A stretch of 64,000 nt of DNA from positions 868,001 through 932,000 of the forward strand of contig NZ_GL538352.1 of NCBI RefSeq assembly GCF_000148995.1. The letters are read 5' to 3'. The translations under genes were made by a program, and so were the position numbers. Below are positions 27,397-36,008 of the stretch, in pieces. A model generated the notes under the pieces. That model was not told the origin of the DNA and made no database searches. It was given only the letters and a program-made list of their open reading frames with translations. How positions within the stretch are numbered: the first letter of the stretch is position 1; each line of letters begins with the position of its first letter. Source of the DNA: Listeria grayi DSM 20601 (GTDB lineage: Bacteria; Bacillota; Bacilli; Lactobacillales; Listeriaceae).

Positions 27397-28332
27397 TTAT
27401 TCATCTTTTTGCAACTGGATCGTTACGAGTTGTTTCACAAGGTTTGCCGGTAATTCAAGTGTCTTGCCATTTACTTTTAGCGAAGTAGCCGGAGCATTTC
27501 CGATCGTCAACTTCACCGTTTGGCTGTCTTTGGCATCCACGGTCTCAGAGTCGCCTGGATTCAAAGTCTTTGTGAATAAGCTTGCACCGTTCGCATCTGT
27601 TACACTTACCCAAGATTGGGCATTCGTTGCACCAAGCGAGATAGACAACTTGTCGGTGTTTTTAACGTTGAAAGTTGTGCTGTTTCCCTGCGTTTGTCCT
27701 TTATCGACGCTTACCTCTTTTTTCTCTTTTTCTTTGTCTTTATCTGCTTCTTTAGAATCGTCCTTGTCCGCTTCTTTTTTGTCAGCATCTGTATCTTTTT
27801 TCGAATCTTTCGCGGTATCTTTTGATTTATCGTTATTCGATTCTTCTGTGCTGTTATCCACTTTGATCGCATTTTCAGCCGTTTTATTTTTCACTTCCTG
27901 CGCGTCGTTCCCTGGACGGTTGAAAACAAATAGCCATACGATAAATAAAATGAATACAATAAAAACAGCGATCAATATCTTCGGCAGCACATCTAAAAAG
28001 CGATTACGATGAGCACTTGCTGCGCCTACTTGTCTTGAGGCGATAGAAGCACGTTTCTGCGTCGCACGCGACAATTCTGCCCCTTGTTCGTTTGGTGTAT
28101 CCGGAACTTCTTGTTCAAACTCCGCAAACAGTTCTGCACTATTAAGATCCACAGCTTCTGCGTACTGCTTGATAAAGGCCCGCGCGTAAAACTTCCCTGG
28201 CATAACAGAGAAGTTTCCTTCTTCGATCGCGATCAGATACCGCTTTTGGATCTTGGTAATTTGTTGTAATTCGTCTAGACTGATTCCTTTTTGCTGTCTA
28301 GCTTGTTTCAATTTCTCTCCTAATTCTGTCAA
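27397..28332 (-). CDS. rodZ: RodZ-like cell-shape protein
   Basis: 311 residues. The N-terminal HTH (residues 1-70: LGEKLKQARQQKGISLDELQQITKI) is of the RodZ/XRE type, used for MreB contact rather than DNA binding in RodZ. One transmembrane helix lies at about 122-140 (ILIAVFIVFILFIVWLFVF). A very charged Lys/Asp/Glu-rich linker (150-210) leads to a C-terminal DUF4115-like extracellular beta domain. It is located between the SDR gene and pgsA, as ymfM/rodZ in Bacillus. Confidence 0.9.
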   Translation of the reverse strand: MTELGEKLKQARQQKGISLDELQQITKIQKRYLIAIEEGNFSVMPGKFYARAFIKQYAEAVDLNSAELFAEFEQEVPDTPNEQGAELSRATQKRASIASRQVGAASAHRNRFLDVLPKILIAVFIVFILFIVWLFVFNRPGNDAQEVKNKTAENAIKVDNSTEESNNDKSKDTAKDSKKDTDADKKEADKDDSKEADKDKEKEKKEVSVDKGQTQGNSTTFNVKNTDKLSISLGATNAQSWVSVTDANGASLFTKTLNPGDSETVDAKDSQTVKLTIGNAPATSLKVNGKTLELPANLVKQLVTIQLQKDE

Positions 28333-28366
28333 TCGTAAACACCTGCCATTATTTTCTTTTCGTTTT

Positions 28367-29098
28367 TCACATCAGCCAACCGCCGTTGATCCGTAGCACT
28401 TGTCCTGTAATATAATGGGAATCCGAACTTGCCAAAAAAGCGACGGCTTCTGCGACATCATCACTTTTCCCAAAATGTCTTAACGGGATCTCTGCTTGGA
28501 TCGCCTGCTTTTCCCCTTCATCAAAACCTTGATTCATTGCTGTTTCGATATAACCTGGTGAAACAACATTTACAGTCACTCCGGAGGAAGCTATTTCCTT
28601 GCTTAAAGCACGGCAAAATGCAATCTGCGCACCTTTCACAGTAGAATAGGCTACTTCCATGGACGCACCAATTTCTCCCCAGATCGAACTGATAAAAATA
28701 ATTCGTCCTTCTTTATTTTGAAGCAACTTTGGCAGGATACCTTGCAATAATTGCATCGGAAAACGGACATGGATATCCCAAAGTTCGTCGACCGTTGCCA
28801 TTTCGGTATCTTGAAAAAGCTGATAATAACTATTTCCCGCTGCATGAACAAACAAATCGATTTGAAAAAGTTGCGCCTCCACATGACTCACATCTTCCGA
28901 TTTCGAAAAATCGGCTTGAATCGGAATCACATCGACCCCTTCTGCTAACAACTTCGGTATCAACTGATCGATCGAGTCCTTGTTCGCCCGGTAGTGTAAA
29001 TATAAATGAAATCCCTGCTTCGCGAGTTTCAAAGCAATCGCTTGTCCGATCGCGCCGCTAGCACCAGTAATCAGGGCATACTTCACCTTCGTGTTCAA
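28367..29098 (-). CDS. ymfI: SDR family oxidoreductase, YmfI-like
   Basis: Short-chain dehydrogenase of 243 residues, FabG-like: TGASGAIGQA cofactor motif, catalytic Ser in FISSIWG, Tyr/Lys in YSTVKGA, and a C-terminal GQVLRINGG segment. Physiological substrate unknown. The TTG at 29098 is preferred because AAAGGTG lies 8 bases upstream; a non-SD ATG 24 bases upstream (29122) would add eight residues. It follows the M16 protease genes, as in the Bacillus ymfFHI cluster, but a terminator separates it from ymfH. Confidence 0.88.
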   Translation of the reverse strand: MNTKVKYALITGASGAIGQAIALKLAKQGFHLYLHYRANKDSIDQLIPKLLAEGVDVIPIQADFSKSEDVSHVEAQLFQIDLFVHAAGNSYYQLFQDTEMATVDELWDIHVRFPMQLLQGILPKLLQNKEGRIIFISSIWGEIGASMEVAYSTVKGAQIAFCRALSKEIASSGVTVNVVSPGYIETAMNQGFDEGEKQAIQAEIPLRHFGKSDDVAEAVAFLASSDSHYITGQVLRINGGWLM

Positions 29099-29208
29099 AG
29101 CTTGCACACCTTTCTGATCCATTTATTTCATGATAGCATGTCTTGTGTGAATTTGCCATTTTTTCTTTGCTAATTTGATTTTTTTTAGAAAATATTAAAC
29201 TTTATGTA

Positions 29209-29254
29209 GAAAACACGAAAATAAGAACGAAGAAATCGCCTTATTTTCGTGTTT
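29209..29254 (-). terminator. Terminator of ymfH
   Basis: A perfect 16-bp stem, AAAACACGAAAATAAG / CTTATTTTCGTGTTTT, with a 14-base loop. It directly follows the ymfH stop on the minus strand. Confidence 0.88.
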
Positions 29255-29258
29255 TTTA

Positions 29259-30548
29259 TTATTCTTCCGGTATTAATTGAAACGAAGTGATGCGGTCTTC
29301 GTGCGCTACAAGTGAAGTTAAAAACTGATTAACTTCTTCCAATGTGACCTCGTTTAAAGCCGGCAAGATATCGAATAACGAGGCATCTCGCATTACATAT
29401 TGTGTAAATTTATTGGCAATAAACTCCGGCGAGTTCAATGCTCCGAGGAAACCACCGATCCGTTTTTTACGAACCAGATCCAGACTGGCTTGATCCAATC
29501 CTTTTTCGGCGGCTTCTTTCAAGATCGTGAGCACGGCTTCTTTCTGTTTATCAGGATCTTTCGCATCGCCACCGATCAAAACAAAAGAGAAGCTGTCTTG
29601 ATTGGTGTAGTCGAATCCGAAAGTATCATCGATGATTCCTTCATTATAAAGTGTCAGGTAGTTGTCGGAAGTCGTTCCGAACAGCATTTCAAGTGCCATG
29701 TCTGCAACGATCTCATGCTTCACGCCGGCAATTCCTTTTAACGGGCCAAAGTCTTCTTTGATACCGATAAGGTTTTTAGCAATCTTGACAGGAAATGCCA
29801 ATTTTCGTTCAGGAATCGCTACACTAGCAGGCTCTTCAGGGAATTCACGCTCTATCTCAGTCGGTGGCGCAAAGGTCTTGCTGGATTGATTTGCTTTGAT
29901 TTCTGCTAATAATGCTTCCGGTTCCAAATTCCCTACTACGAATAAGACCATGTTGTTCGGGTGGTAGAAAGTATGGTAACACAAGTAAAGCAGATCTTTG
30001 TCGATCTCAGCGATTGATTCCACAGTTCCAGCAATATCGATCTTCACCGGATGGTTGTGATACATGTTTTCAATTGCTCCGAAATACACCCTGAAATCAG
30101 CATCATCGTCATACATCCGAATCTCTTGACCGATGATCCCTTTTTCTTTTTCAACGGTTTCTTTGGTAAAATACGGCTCTTGGACAAAGTCGAGCAGCGT
30201 TTCTAAATTCTCAGATACATTTGAAGTGCTGGAAAAAAGATAAGCGGTTTTTGTGAAGGATGTAAAAGCATTAGTAAAAGCGCCTTTTTCACCAAATTTG
30301 AAAAAGACATCCCCATCTTCTTTTTCAAATAATTTATGTTCTAAAAAATGGGCGATCCCATCTGGAACAGTAGTAAAATCTTTTTCACCAAGCGGGACAA
30401 AGCGATTATCGACCGAACCATATTTTGTCGTAAAGATCGCAAATGTTTTATGGAACCCTTCTTTAGGCAGCAAGTAAACTTCTAATCCGTTTTCCAGTCT
30501 TTCGTGCACTACTTGCTCTTTTACTTGCTCGAATTGGATTTTTTCCAT
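29259..30548 (-). CDS. ymfH: M16 family zinc metallopeptidase, active subunit (YmfH-like)
   Basis: 429-residue M16 (insulinase-like) peptidase. The inverted zinc motif is present: GIAHFLEHKLFE, with the third ligand glutamate in EKGIIGQEIRMYDDD. Start at 30548 overlaps the ymfF stop by one base (TGATG), so translation is probably coupled, and GGAGGAG precedes it by 7 bases. A longer frame would run well into ymfF. The pair resembles the two-chain M16 enzymes in which one chain carries the zinc site. Substrates are unknown. Confidence 0.93.
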   Translation of the reverse strand: MEKIQFEQVKEQVVHERLENGLEVYLLPKEGFHKTFAIFTTKYGSVDNRFVPLGEKDFTTVPDGIAHFLEHKLFEKEDGDVFFKFGEKGAFTNAFTSFTKTAYLFSSTSNVSENLETLLDFVQEPYFTKETVEKEKGIIGQEIRMYDDDADFRVYFGAIENMYHNHPVKIDIAGTVESIAEIDKDLLYLCYHTFYHPNNMVLFVVGNLEPEALLAEIKANQSSKTFAPPTEIEREFPEEPASVAIPERKLAFPVKIAKNLIGIKEDFGPLKGIAGVKHEIVADMALEMLFGTTSDNYLTLYNEGIIDDTFGFDYTNQDSFSFVLIGGDAKDPDKQKEAVLTILKEAAEKGLDQASLDLVRKKRIGGFLGALNSPEFIANKFTQYVMRDASLFDILPALNEVTLEEVNQFLTSLVAHEDRITSFQLIPEE

Positions 30549-31828
30549 CAAGCTTCTCCTCCTTTGCTTAGGAAATAGATGGTATCTGGCAAAACATCTG
30601 CCATAGCCGCTATGATTTCTGCTTTGGTCACGGCTTTGATTTTGCTGATCCATTCCGAAATAGCCAAATCGCTTGGTTTCACGATATTATTATAGGTCAG
30701 TTCTACTAATCCGCCGGCTTGATCGCTTGCTTCAAGCATTTGATTGACTAACAACTGTTTAGTCTGTTCGATATCTTCGTCGGTGAAATCGCCTTGTTTC
30801 ATTGCTGTTACTTGTTCTTTAATGATCGCAACGGCTTGCTCATAATTTGTTTCTTCGATTCCTGCTTGAATCAATAGATATCCTTTAAAAGAATCGATCC
30901 GGCTCGAAGCATAATATGCCAGGCTCGCTTTTTCACGGACATTGATAAAAATTTTCGAGTTAGCAAAACCGCCCAATAATCCGTTCGCGATTTGTAGCGG
31001 AACAAACTTTTCATCCCCGAAGAGAATGCCAGTTTGATAGCCAAGAACGAGTTTCCCTTGATTGATCGCTTGCGTTTCATGGATCGTATGCACTTTTCCC
31101 GGAGCAACCTTAGGAACGGAATGGAAAGCCCGATTTGGTCTTTCGGCAAATGGAAGCAGTTGCAAATGATCGAGCAGTACGCTGGAATCTATATCCCCAC
31201 ACACAAAAACATCGATCACGTCATTTTTCAAAAAATCAGTTTGATAGTAGTCGTATGTTTCAGCAGCAGTAAGGTTATCCAAATCTTCAATGATCCCATT
31301 TGCCGAATATTGATAACCTTCCGATTGATACATCTCTTCAATCGTCCGCTTGGCAGCATATGTGATCTTATCATCATAAATACTTTCTAATTGGGACTTC
31401 AAATTTTCTTTTTCCCGCTCAAATGTCGCCTTTTCAAATTGATTGTCACGGACATTTGGATCGAAAAAGATCGTTCTCAAAAAGTGAACAACTTCCCGAA
31501 GCAGGTCTGTTTTCTCCATTAAGTACTGCGGATCGACAAAGTCGAATACAGCTGAAATGATGTGCTCATCGCCTTTTTTACTTGCAGAAGTATAAAAACT
31601 GGCACCGTATAATTCAGCTAATTTACGACGAAATGCCGTCTGCGTTGGATAAGCAGCGTTATTTGTCTCAAATAGGACCGCCAGTAAGGAGCGTTTTGTC
31701 ACAGTCGCACGATCAAGCGGCGCACGGAATTTGAATACAATTTTTGTGGTTTTAAATTTAGTTGTCGGGATGATCGTTACATTCATTGCCCCGACCTGTT
31801 GATTAGAAATCGTTTCTGGATTTGCCAT
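30548..31828 (-). CDS. ymfF: M16 family peptidase-like protein, non-catalytic partner (YmfF-like)
   Basis: 426 residues related to M16 proteases but without the HxxEH zinc motif; the corresponding region reads RSLLAVLFETNNAAY. A C-terminal M16 domain with GLLGGFANSKIF and EKASLAYYASS is kept, the residues homologues use to grip substrate. The ATG at 31828 follows AAAGGAAGGGG by 7 bases. Coupled upstream of the catalytic ymfH. Homologues of this pair are reported to be pheromone-type peptide processors; function here is inferred. It is syntenic with lmo1392. Confidence 0.9.
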   Translation of the reverse strand: MANPETISNQQVGAMNVTIIPTTKFKTTKIVFKFRAPLDRATVTKRSLLAVLFETNNAAYPTQTAFRRKLAELYGASFYTSASKKGDEHIISAVFDFVDPQYLMEKTDLLREVVHFLRTIFFDPNVRDNQFEKATFEREKENLKSQLESIYDDKITYAAKRTIEEMYQSEGYQYSANGIIEDLDNLTAAETYDYYQTDFLKNDVIDVFVCGDIDSSVLLDHLQLLPFAERPNRAFHSVPKVAPGKVHTIHETQAINQGKLVLGYQTGILFGDEKFVPLQIANGLLGGFANSKIFINVREKASLAYYASSRIDSFKGYLLIQAGIEETNYEQAVAIIKEQVTAMKQGDFTDEDIEQTKQLLVNQMLEASDQAGGLVELTYNNIVKPSDLAISEWISKIKAVTKAEIIAAMADVLPDTIYFLSKGGEA

Positions 31829-31903
31829 AGGTAAGCCCCTTCCTTTATTCTCTTGTTCATTGTATCGTACGCATTCCCGATACACAATTTTATTGCATAG
31901 CTG

Positions 31904-33856
31904 TTAGTTGGTAAACGAACTCGAGTTTTCCAAAGCTAGCACGTTATCGCGGAACTTCTTCATTTCCGCACGATCGATCTTGCCTGTTTCAAAATATTGC
32001 TGGATTAGTTTTCGTTCCTCTTGAATCGCCACATCCATCCATTCCTGTAAAGATTCGCTCGAAAAGTTTCGATTTTCGTTGCCGATGCGTTCGTAAGTAA
32101 AAATGTAGCGGTCGATCAAATCTTGTGAAAAATCATTAGCTGGCAGTTTTTCCAACTGTTCAATAATATACGTATTATTAGAACGAATGATTTTATACCG
32201 CTGTTTTCTGCGTTCTTCAAAAGTAAGCGGCAGTATATTGAGCGCTCGCAGGTTTTTACGGAAAGCTCTATCGTAGAAAAGATTGGATTTATACTCTTTT
32301 TTCTTAGTAAGCCCGTAAAGTCGTTTTTTCAAGCGCCTTAAAGTAGGATACGCTGCCTGCATGGTGATTTCTCTTTTATATAGCATGTGCAGGATATTTT
32401 CATATTGCCATTGCATCACAAGTGTGCGTATTTTCCGATTTTCTTCATTATTATCGAAAAAATTATTAAGTGTGAGTATCCGGTCATTATACATGCTGAT
32501 CACACCGGCAACCTCTTGCTTGTTTTCGTCGGTTTGATAACTTTTTAACTTATTGATTACTTCCCGCAAGATATCTGCCTCGATTTCAGTATCGGATTCT
32601 CCCAGTGCCTCAGCTTTTTTAGGGGCAAGCAATGGCATTGTGAAATTAGCAAGTAAGAGCGTTACTGTAATTACCCCGGCAGCAATAAATACGAGCAAGT
32701 CTCTGGCGACAAAATCTTGATTTCCACTCAACACAAATGGTAGTGATAACGCACTGACGAGGGTGATTGTTCCTCTGACTCCAGAAACAGTATATAGCAG
32801 CGCTTGTTTCAGTCGCTCACCGGGCGCCACTTTTGTGTCGTCGAAATTCCTTGCAAGCCATATCCAAATAAACCGAATCGCTAACAAGATAGCTGTTATG
32901 GCGAAAATATAAAGAAAAACAGTAACATTGCTTACTTTATTTGAGAGCCAGATGGTACGAATGATATGCGGCAATTGTGTTCCTAGAAGAATGAATACCA
33001 AGCCATTCAAGCTGAATGTCAACACCGCCCAAGTATTGCGTGACAATAAGTTTAATTGAGCGATACCGGGATCTAATTTGCGATAACTAAAAGAATGAAG
33101 CATACCGCCACTGACAACTGCCAAAATACCGTTGACACCGATCTTTTCTGCGGTAACAAAAATGAAAAACGGTAATAGTAACTCCATTAAAATAAAGGAC
33201 ACAGCATTTTCAATGCCCGCACTACGAAGCAGCGACATTACTTTGATTTTCAGTGCAGTCATGACAAGTCCAAGCAAAATACCGCCAATCGAAAGCATCA
33301 AAAAACTCGTTCCAGCATTTACAAAGGAGAATGTCCCCGTCAAAAGTGCTGCAACGGCAAACTGGAAGGAAACTAGGCCTGAAGCATCATTGATCAGTGA
33401 TTCTCCTTCTAAAGTGTGCATCATTTTAGAAGGGATCTTCAATTTCTCGGCAAGCGCTGATACTGCGACAGCATCAGTTGGAGCAAGTGCTGCAGCTAAC
33501 GCGAAACATGCAGCTAAGGGAACTTGCGGTAAAAGCCAGTGAATGAAGCCGCCTAAAACGCCCACTGTGATAAACACTAATCCAACTGATAAGGATAAGA
33601 TCGATTTCCGATATTTCCAAAATGATACTTTATCTGCATTCGTCCCGTCATTAAATAGCAATGGTGCTAGGAAAAGCAGTAAAAACAATTCGGGACTGAT
33701 CTCAATCAAATGATCATTTGCTGCTAGTGGTATCGTCAGACATACTCCTAAAAAAACTTGAATGAGCGGGATAGCCACATTTGGCACGAAACGGCTCAAT
33801 ACATTAGATAAAAACACAGCGCTTAACATCAATAAAATGTTCTCAAAAATTTCCAT
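31904..33856 (-). CDS. Na+/H+ antiporter, CPA1 family
   Basis: 650-residue cation/proton antiporter with about twelve N-terminal transmembrane helices. The CPA1 hallmarks are LAPTDAVAVSAL and HTLEGESLINDASGLVSF, the second carrying the ion-binding acidic pair. The C-terminal soluble tail (about 430-650) is long, charged and helical, likely a regulatory domain. It acts at the plasma membrane in sodium and pH homeostasis. ATG at 33856 follows AAAAGGGG by 8 bases. It lies between the nucleoside-type ABC transporter and the M16 pair; I recall no antiporter at this place in EGD-e. Confidence 0.93.
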   Translation of the reverse strand: MEIFENILLMLSAVFLSNVLSRFVPNVAIPLIQVFLGVCLTIPLAANDHLIEISPELFLLLFLAPLLFNDGTNADKVSFWKYRKSILSLSVGLVFITVGVLGGFIHWLLPQVPLAACFALAAALAPTDAVAVSALAEKLKIPSKMMHTLEGESLINDASGLVSFQFAVAALLTGTFSFVNAGTSFLMLSIGGILLGLVMTALKIKVMSLLRSAGIENAVSFILMELLLPFFIFVTAEKIGVNGILAVVSGGMLHSFSYRKLDPGIAQLNLLSRNTWAVLTFSLNGLVFILLGTQLPHIIRTIWLSNKVSNVTVFLYIFAITAILLAIRFIWIWLARNFDDTKVAPGERLKQALLYTVSGVRGTITLVSALSLPFVLSGNQDFVARDLLVFIAAGVITVTLLLANFTMPLLAPKKAEALGESDTEIEADILREVINKLKSYQTDENKQEVAGVISMYNDRILTLNNFFDNNEENRKIRTLVMQWQYENILHMLYKREITMQAAYPTLRRLKKRLYGLTKKKEYKSNLFYDRAFRKNLRALNILPLTFEERRKQRYKIIRSNNTYIIEQLEKLPANDFSQDLIDRYIFTYERIGNENRNFSSESLQEWMDVAIQEERKLIQQYFETGKIDRAEMKKFRDNVLALENSSSFTN

Positions 33857-33963
33857 TTGCAATTCCCCTTTTATGTAGGTTTTCTATATACAGTTGTCTC
33901 TATTTCAATATGCTTCATCATACAATACTCCGACTGAAAAATCTAATCATAACCGCAAAAAAA

Positions 33964-33987
33964 GACTGCAATCATAAGATCGCAGTC
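33964..33987 (-). terminator. Terminator of the ABC transporter operon
   Basis: Stem GACTGCAATC / GATCGCAGTC with one mismatch and loop ATAA, followed on the minus strand by TTTTTTTG. It follows the second permease. Confidence 0.85.
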
Positions 33988-34002
33988 CTTCGAAAGTTCC
34001 CT

Positions 34003-34959
34003 TTATTTTCCTTTGATATAGTTCACGCCATCTGCTTTTGGTGCTTCGGATTTTCCGATGAAACCAACAAGCGCCAAGATTGTTAAGACATAAGGCGCAA
34101 TTTGCAAGTAAACGTCTGGAATGTTTTGGAACAATGGCAGCGAACCGCCAGTAATTGCCAAACATTGGGCGAATCCAAAGAAAATAGCCGCGCCCATTGC
34201 GCCAAGTGGGTTCCATTTACCGAAGATCATGGCAGCTAGTGCCATGAAGCCTTGTCCCGAAATCGTTGCGTGACCGAAATCAAGTGTAAATGATTGGGCA
34301 TAAACAGCTCCGCCCAGTCCGCCTAGGATCCCCGAAATGATGACACCTTGATATCGCATCCATTTAACTTTGATACCCATTGTATCAGCTGCTAGTGGGT
34401 GCTCGCCGACAGAACGAAGGCGAAGACCGAATCTTGTTTTATAGATGATAAACCAAGAAATAATGGCAAAAGCAATCGCGACATAACTCATTACTGGGAC
34501 ATTTTTGAAGAAAATATCGCCAACAAAAGGAATGTTTTTCAAACCAGGAATATCCGGTTTGCCAAAGTAATATTTAATTTGGTCTGTTTGCCCTTTATCG
34601 TAAAATACTTTTACTAAGAAGAGCGCCAATCCTGTCGCTAGCAAGTTGATCGCAACCCCGCTGATCACATGGTCAGCACGGAAGTTGATCGTTGCAACGG
34701 CATGGATCAATGAGAATAATGCTCCGACGACCATGGCAGCGATCAACGCGATCCAAGGAGTCAAGTTTCCGAAAACATTTTGGAATGTCAGGTTAAAGAC
34801 GATCGCAGAAAACGCACCGACTACCATCATTCCTTCTAGTCCAATATTAACAATACCGCCGCGTTCAGAGTAAACTCCGCCAAGCGCTGTAAAAATTAGT
34901 GGGCCAGCCATTAAGAGCGTGCTCGATACGATTGTCGCAAGCATAACTGTAAGCGTCAT
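34003..34959 (-). CDS. ABC transporter permease, nucleoside type (NupQ-like)
   Basis: Inner permease of 318 residues with about eight or nine hydrophobic segments. The BPD_transp_2 signature lies around GGVYSERGGIVNIGLEGMMVVGA and VGEHPLAADTMGIKV. It pairs with the permease encoded at 34956 and overlaps its end by four bases (ATGA). Substrate is probably nucleosides by homology with BMP-family binding proteins and NupNOPQ. It is the last gene of the operon. Confidence 0.92.
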   Translation of the reverse strand: MTLTVMLATIVSSTLLMAGPLIFTALGGVYSERGGIVNIGLEGMMVVGAFSAIVFNLTFQNVFGNLTPWIALIAAMVVGALFSLIHAVATINFRADHVISGVAINLLATGLALFLVKVFYDKGQTDQIKYYFGKPDIPGLKNIPFVGDIFFKNVPVMSYVAIAFAIISWFIIYKTRFGLRLRSVGEHPLAADTMGIKVKWMRYQGVIISGILGGLGGAVYAQSFTLDFGHATISGQGFMALAAMIFGKWNPLGAMGAAIFFGFAQCLAITGGSLPLFQNIPDVYLQIAPYVLTILALVGFIGKSEAPKADGVNYIKGK

Positions 34960-36008
34960 TTTACATTCGCCCCTTTCTTGAATTTCGCCATTGCCCAGCG
35001 AATAATATAGCTAGAAGCGACGAAGAAAATAATTAATGCAATAATGATGTCGACTAATTCGTTCGGAACACCTGCAATAGCAGACATATTCAACGCACCG
35101 ATCTTAAGTGCTGCAAACAGCAATGCCGACAGGATGATTCCAATTGGAGAGCTTCCGCCTAGTAATGCTACCGCAATACCATCAAAGCCGATTCCTGGCG
35201 ATGAACTTAGCACATACGCATTAGCGTAGTTGCCTAGGCCTTCCATAACACCAGCAAGGCCCGATAACGCACCAGCTAGTACCATTGCCATTATGATTGT
35301 CTTTTTAACACTCATACCAGCATATTGGGAGGCATTTTCGTTAAAGCCGACCGCTTCGATTTCGTAACCGAATGTTGTCTTTTTAAGGACAAACCACATG
35401 ATGATCGCGACGCCAAGTGCGATCAAAATCCCCCAGTGAAGAGAAGAATGGGTGGTAATGTTTTGTAAGAAAGTAGATTGCAAAGAGGCAGAACTGTCAA
35501 TCATTTTCGTTTTATCCAGTCCTTTTGTCAATCGATACTGCACGATGTAATTGAATACATAAAGAGCCGTATAATTGAGCATGATTGTGACAATAACTTC
35601 ATTCACACGCAATGTTGCTTTTAAAATACCAGGAATGAATGCCCAAAAAGCTCCGAATAGCGCGCCGACGATAATGGCGAATGGCAAGTGGATCCATTTT
35701 GGCAAATCATGGAAATTGGTAGCAATAATGATAGAACCGATCCAGCCCATCAGCATTTGACCTTCTGCCCCGATATTGAACAAACCAGCTTTGAAAGCAA
35801 TCGCTACTGAAAGTCCGATCAAGATATAAGGTGTTGCTTGACGGATCGTTTCCCCAATGTAAAACGGTTGACCTACGACACCTTCAATTAGAGAGGAGTA
35901 ACCGCCGATTGGATCATAACCAAAGACAAGCATAATGATCGCACCGCAAAGCAGTCCTAAAATAACTGCTGTCACCGGGATAACAAGCGTTTGTACACGT
36001 TTAGACAT
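34956..36008 (-). CDS. ABC transporter permease, nucleoside type (NupP-like)
   Basis: 350-residue permease with eight to ten hydrophobic segments. Motifs include FKAGLFNIGAEGQMLMG and AVGFNENASQYAGMSV, typical of the family that pairs with BMP lipoproteins. It overlaps the ATPase gene by eight bases and the next permease by four, so translation is coupled. It supplies one half of the transmembrane channel. Confidence 0.92.
   Translation of the reverse strand: MSKRVQTLVIPVTAVILGLLCGAIIMLVFGYDPIGGYSSLIEGVVGQPFYIGETIRQATPYILIGLSVAIAFKAGLFNIGAEGQMLMGWIGSIIIATNFHDLPKWIHLPFAIIVGALFGAFWAFIPGILKATLRVNEVIVTIMLNYTALYVFNYIVQYRLTKGLDKTKMIDSSASLQSTFLQNITTHSSLHWGILIALGVAIIMWFVLKKTTFGYEIEAVGFNENASQYAGMSVKKTIIMAMVLAGALSGLAGVMEGLGNYANAYVLSSSPGIGFDGIAVALLGGSSPIGIILSALLFAALKIGALNMSAIAGVPNELVDIIIALIIFFVASSYIIRWAMAKFKKGANVK

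Noticed and set aside
27464-28012. Antisense frame (182 codons) opposite rodZ
   Set aside because: Low-complexity Ser/Phe/Leu product created by the Lys/Asp/Glu-rich linker of rodZ; not a gene.
33132-33542. Plus-strand frame opposite the antiporter
   Set aside because: Shadow of hydrophobic codons in the opposite gene, no start context.
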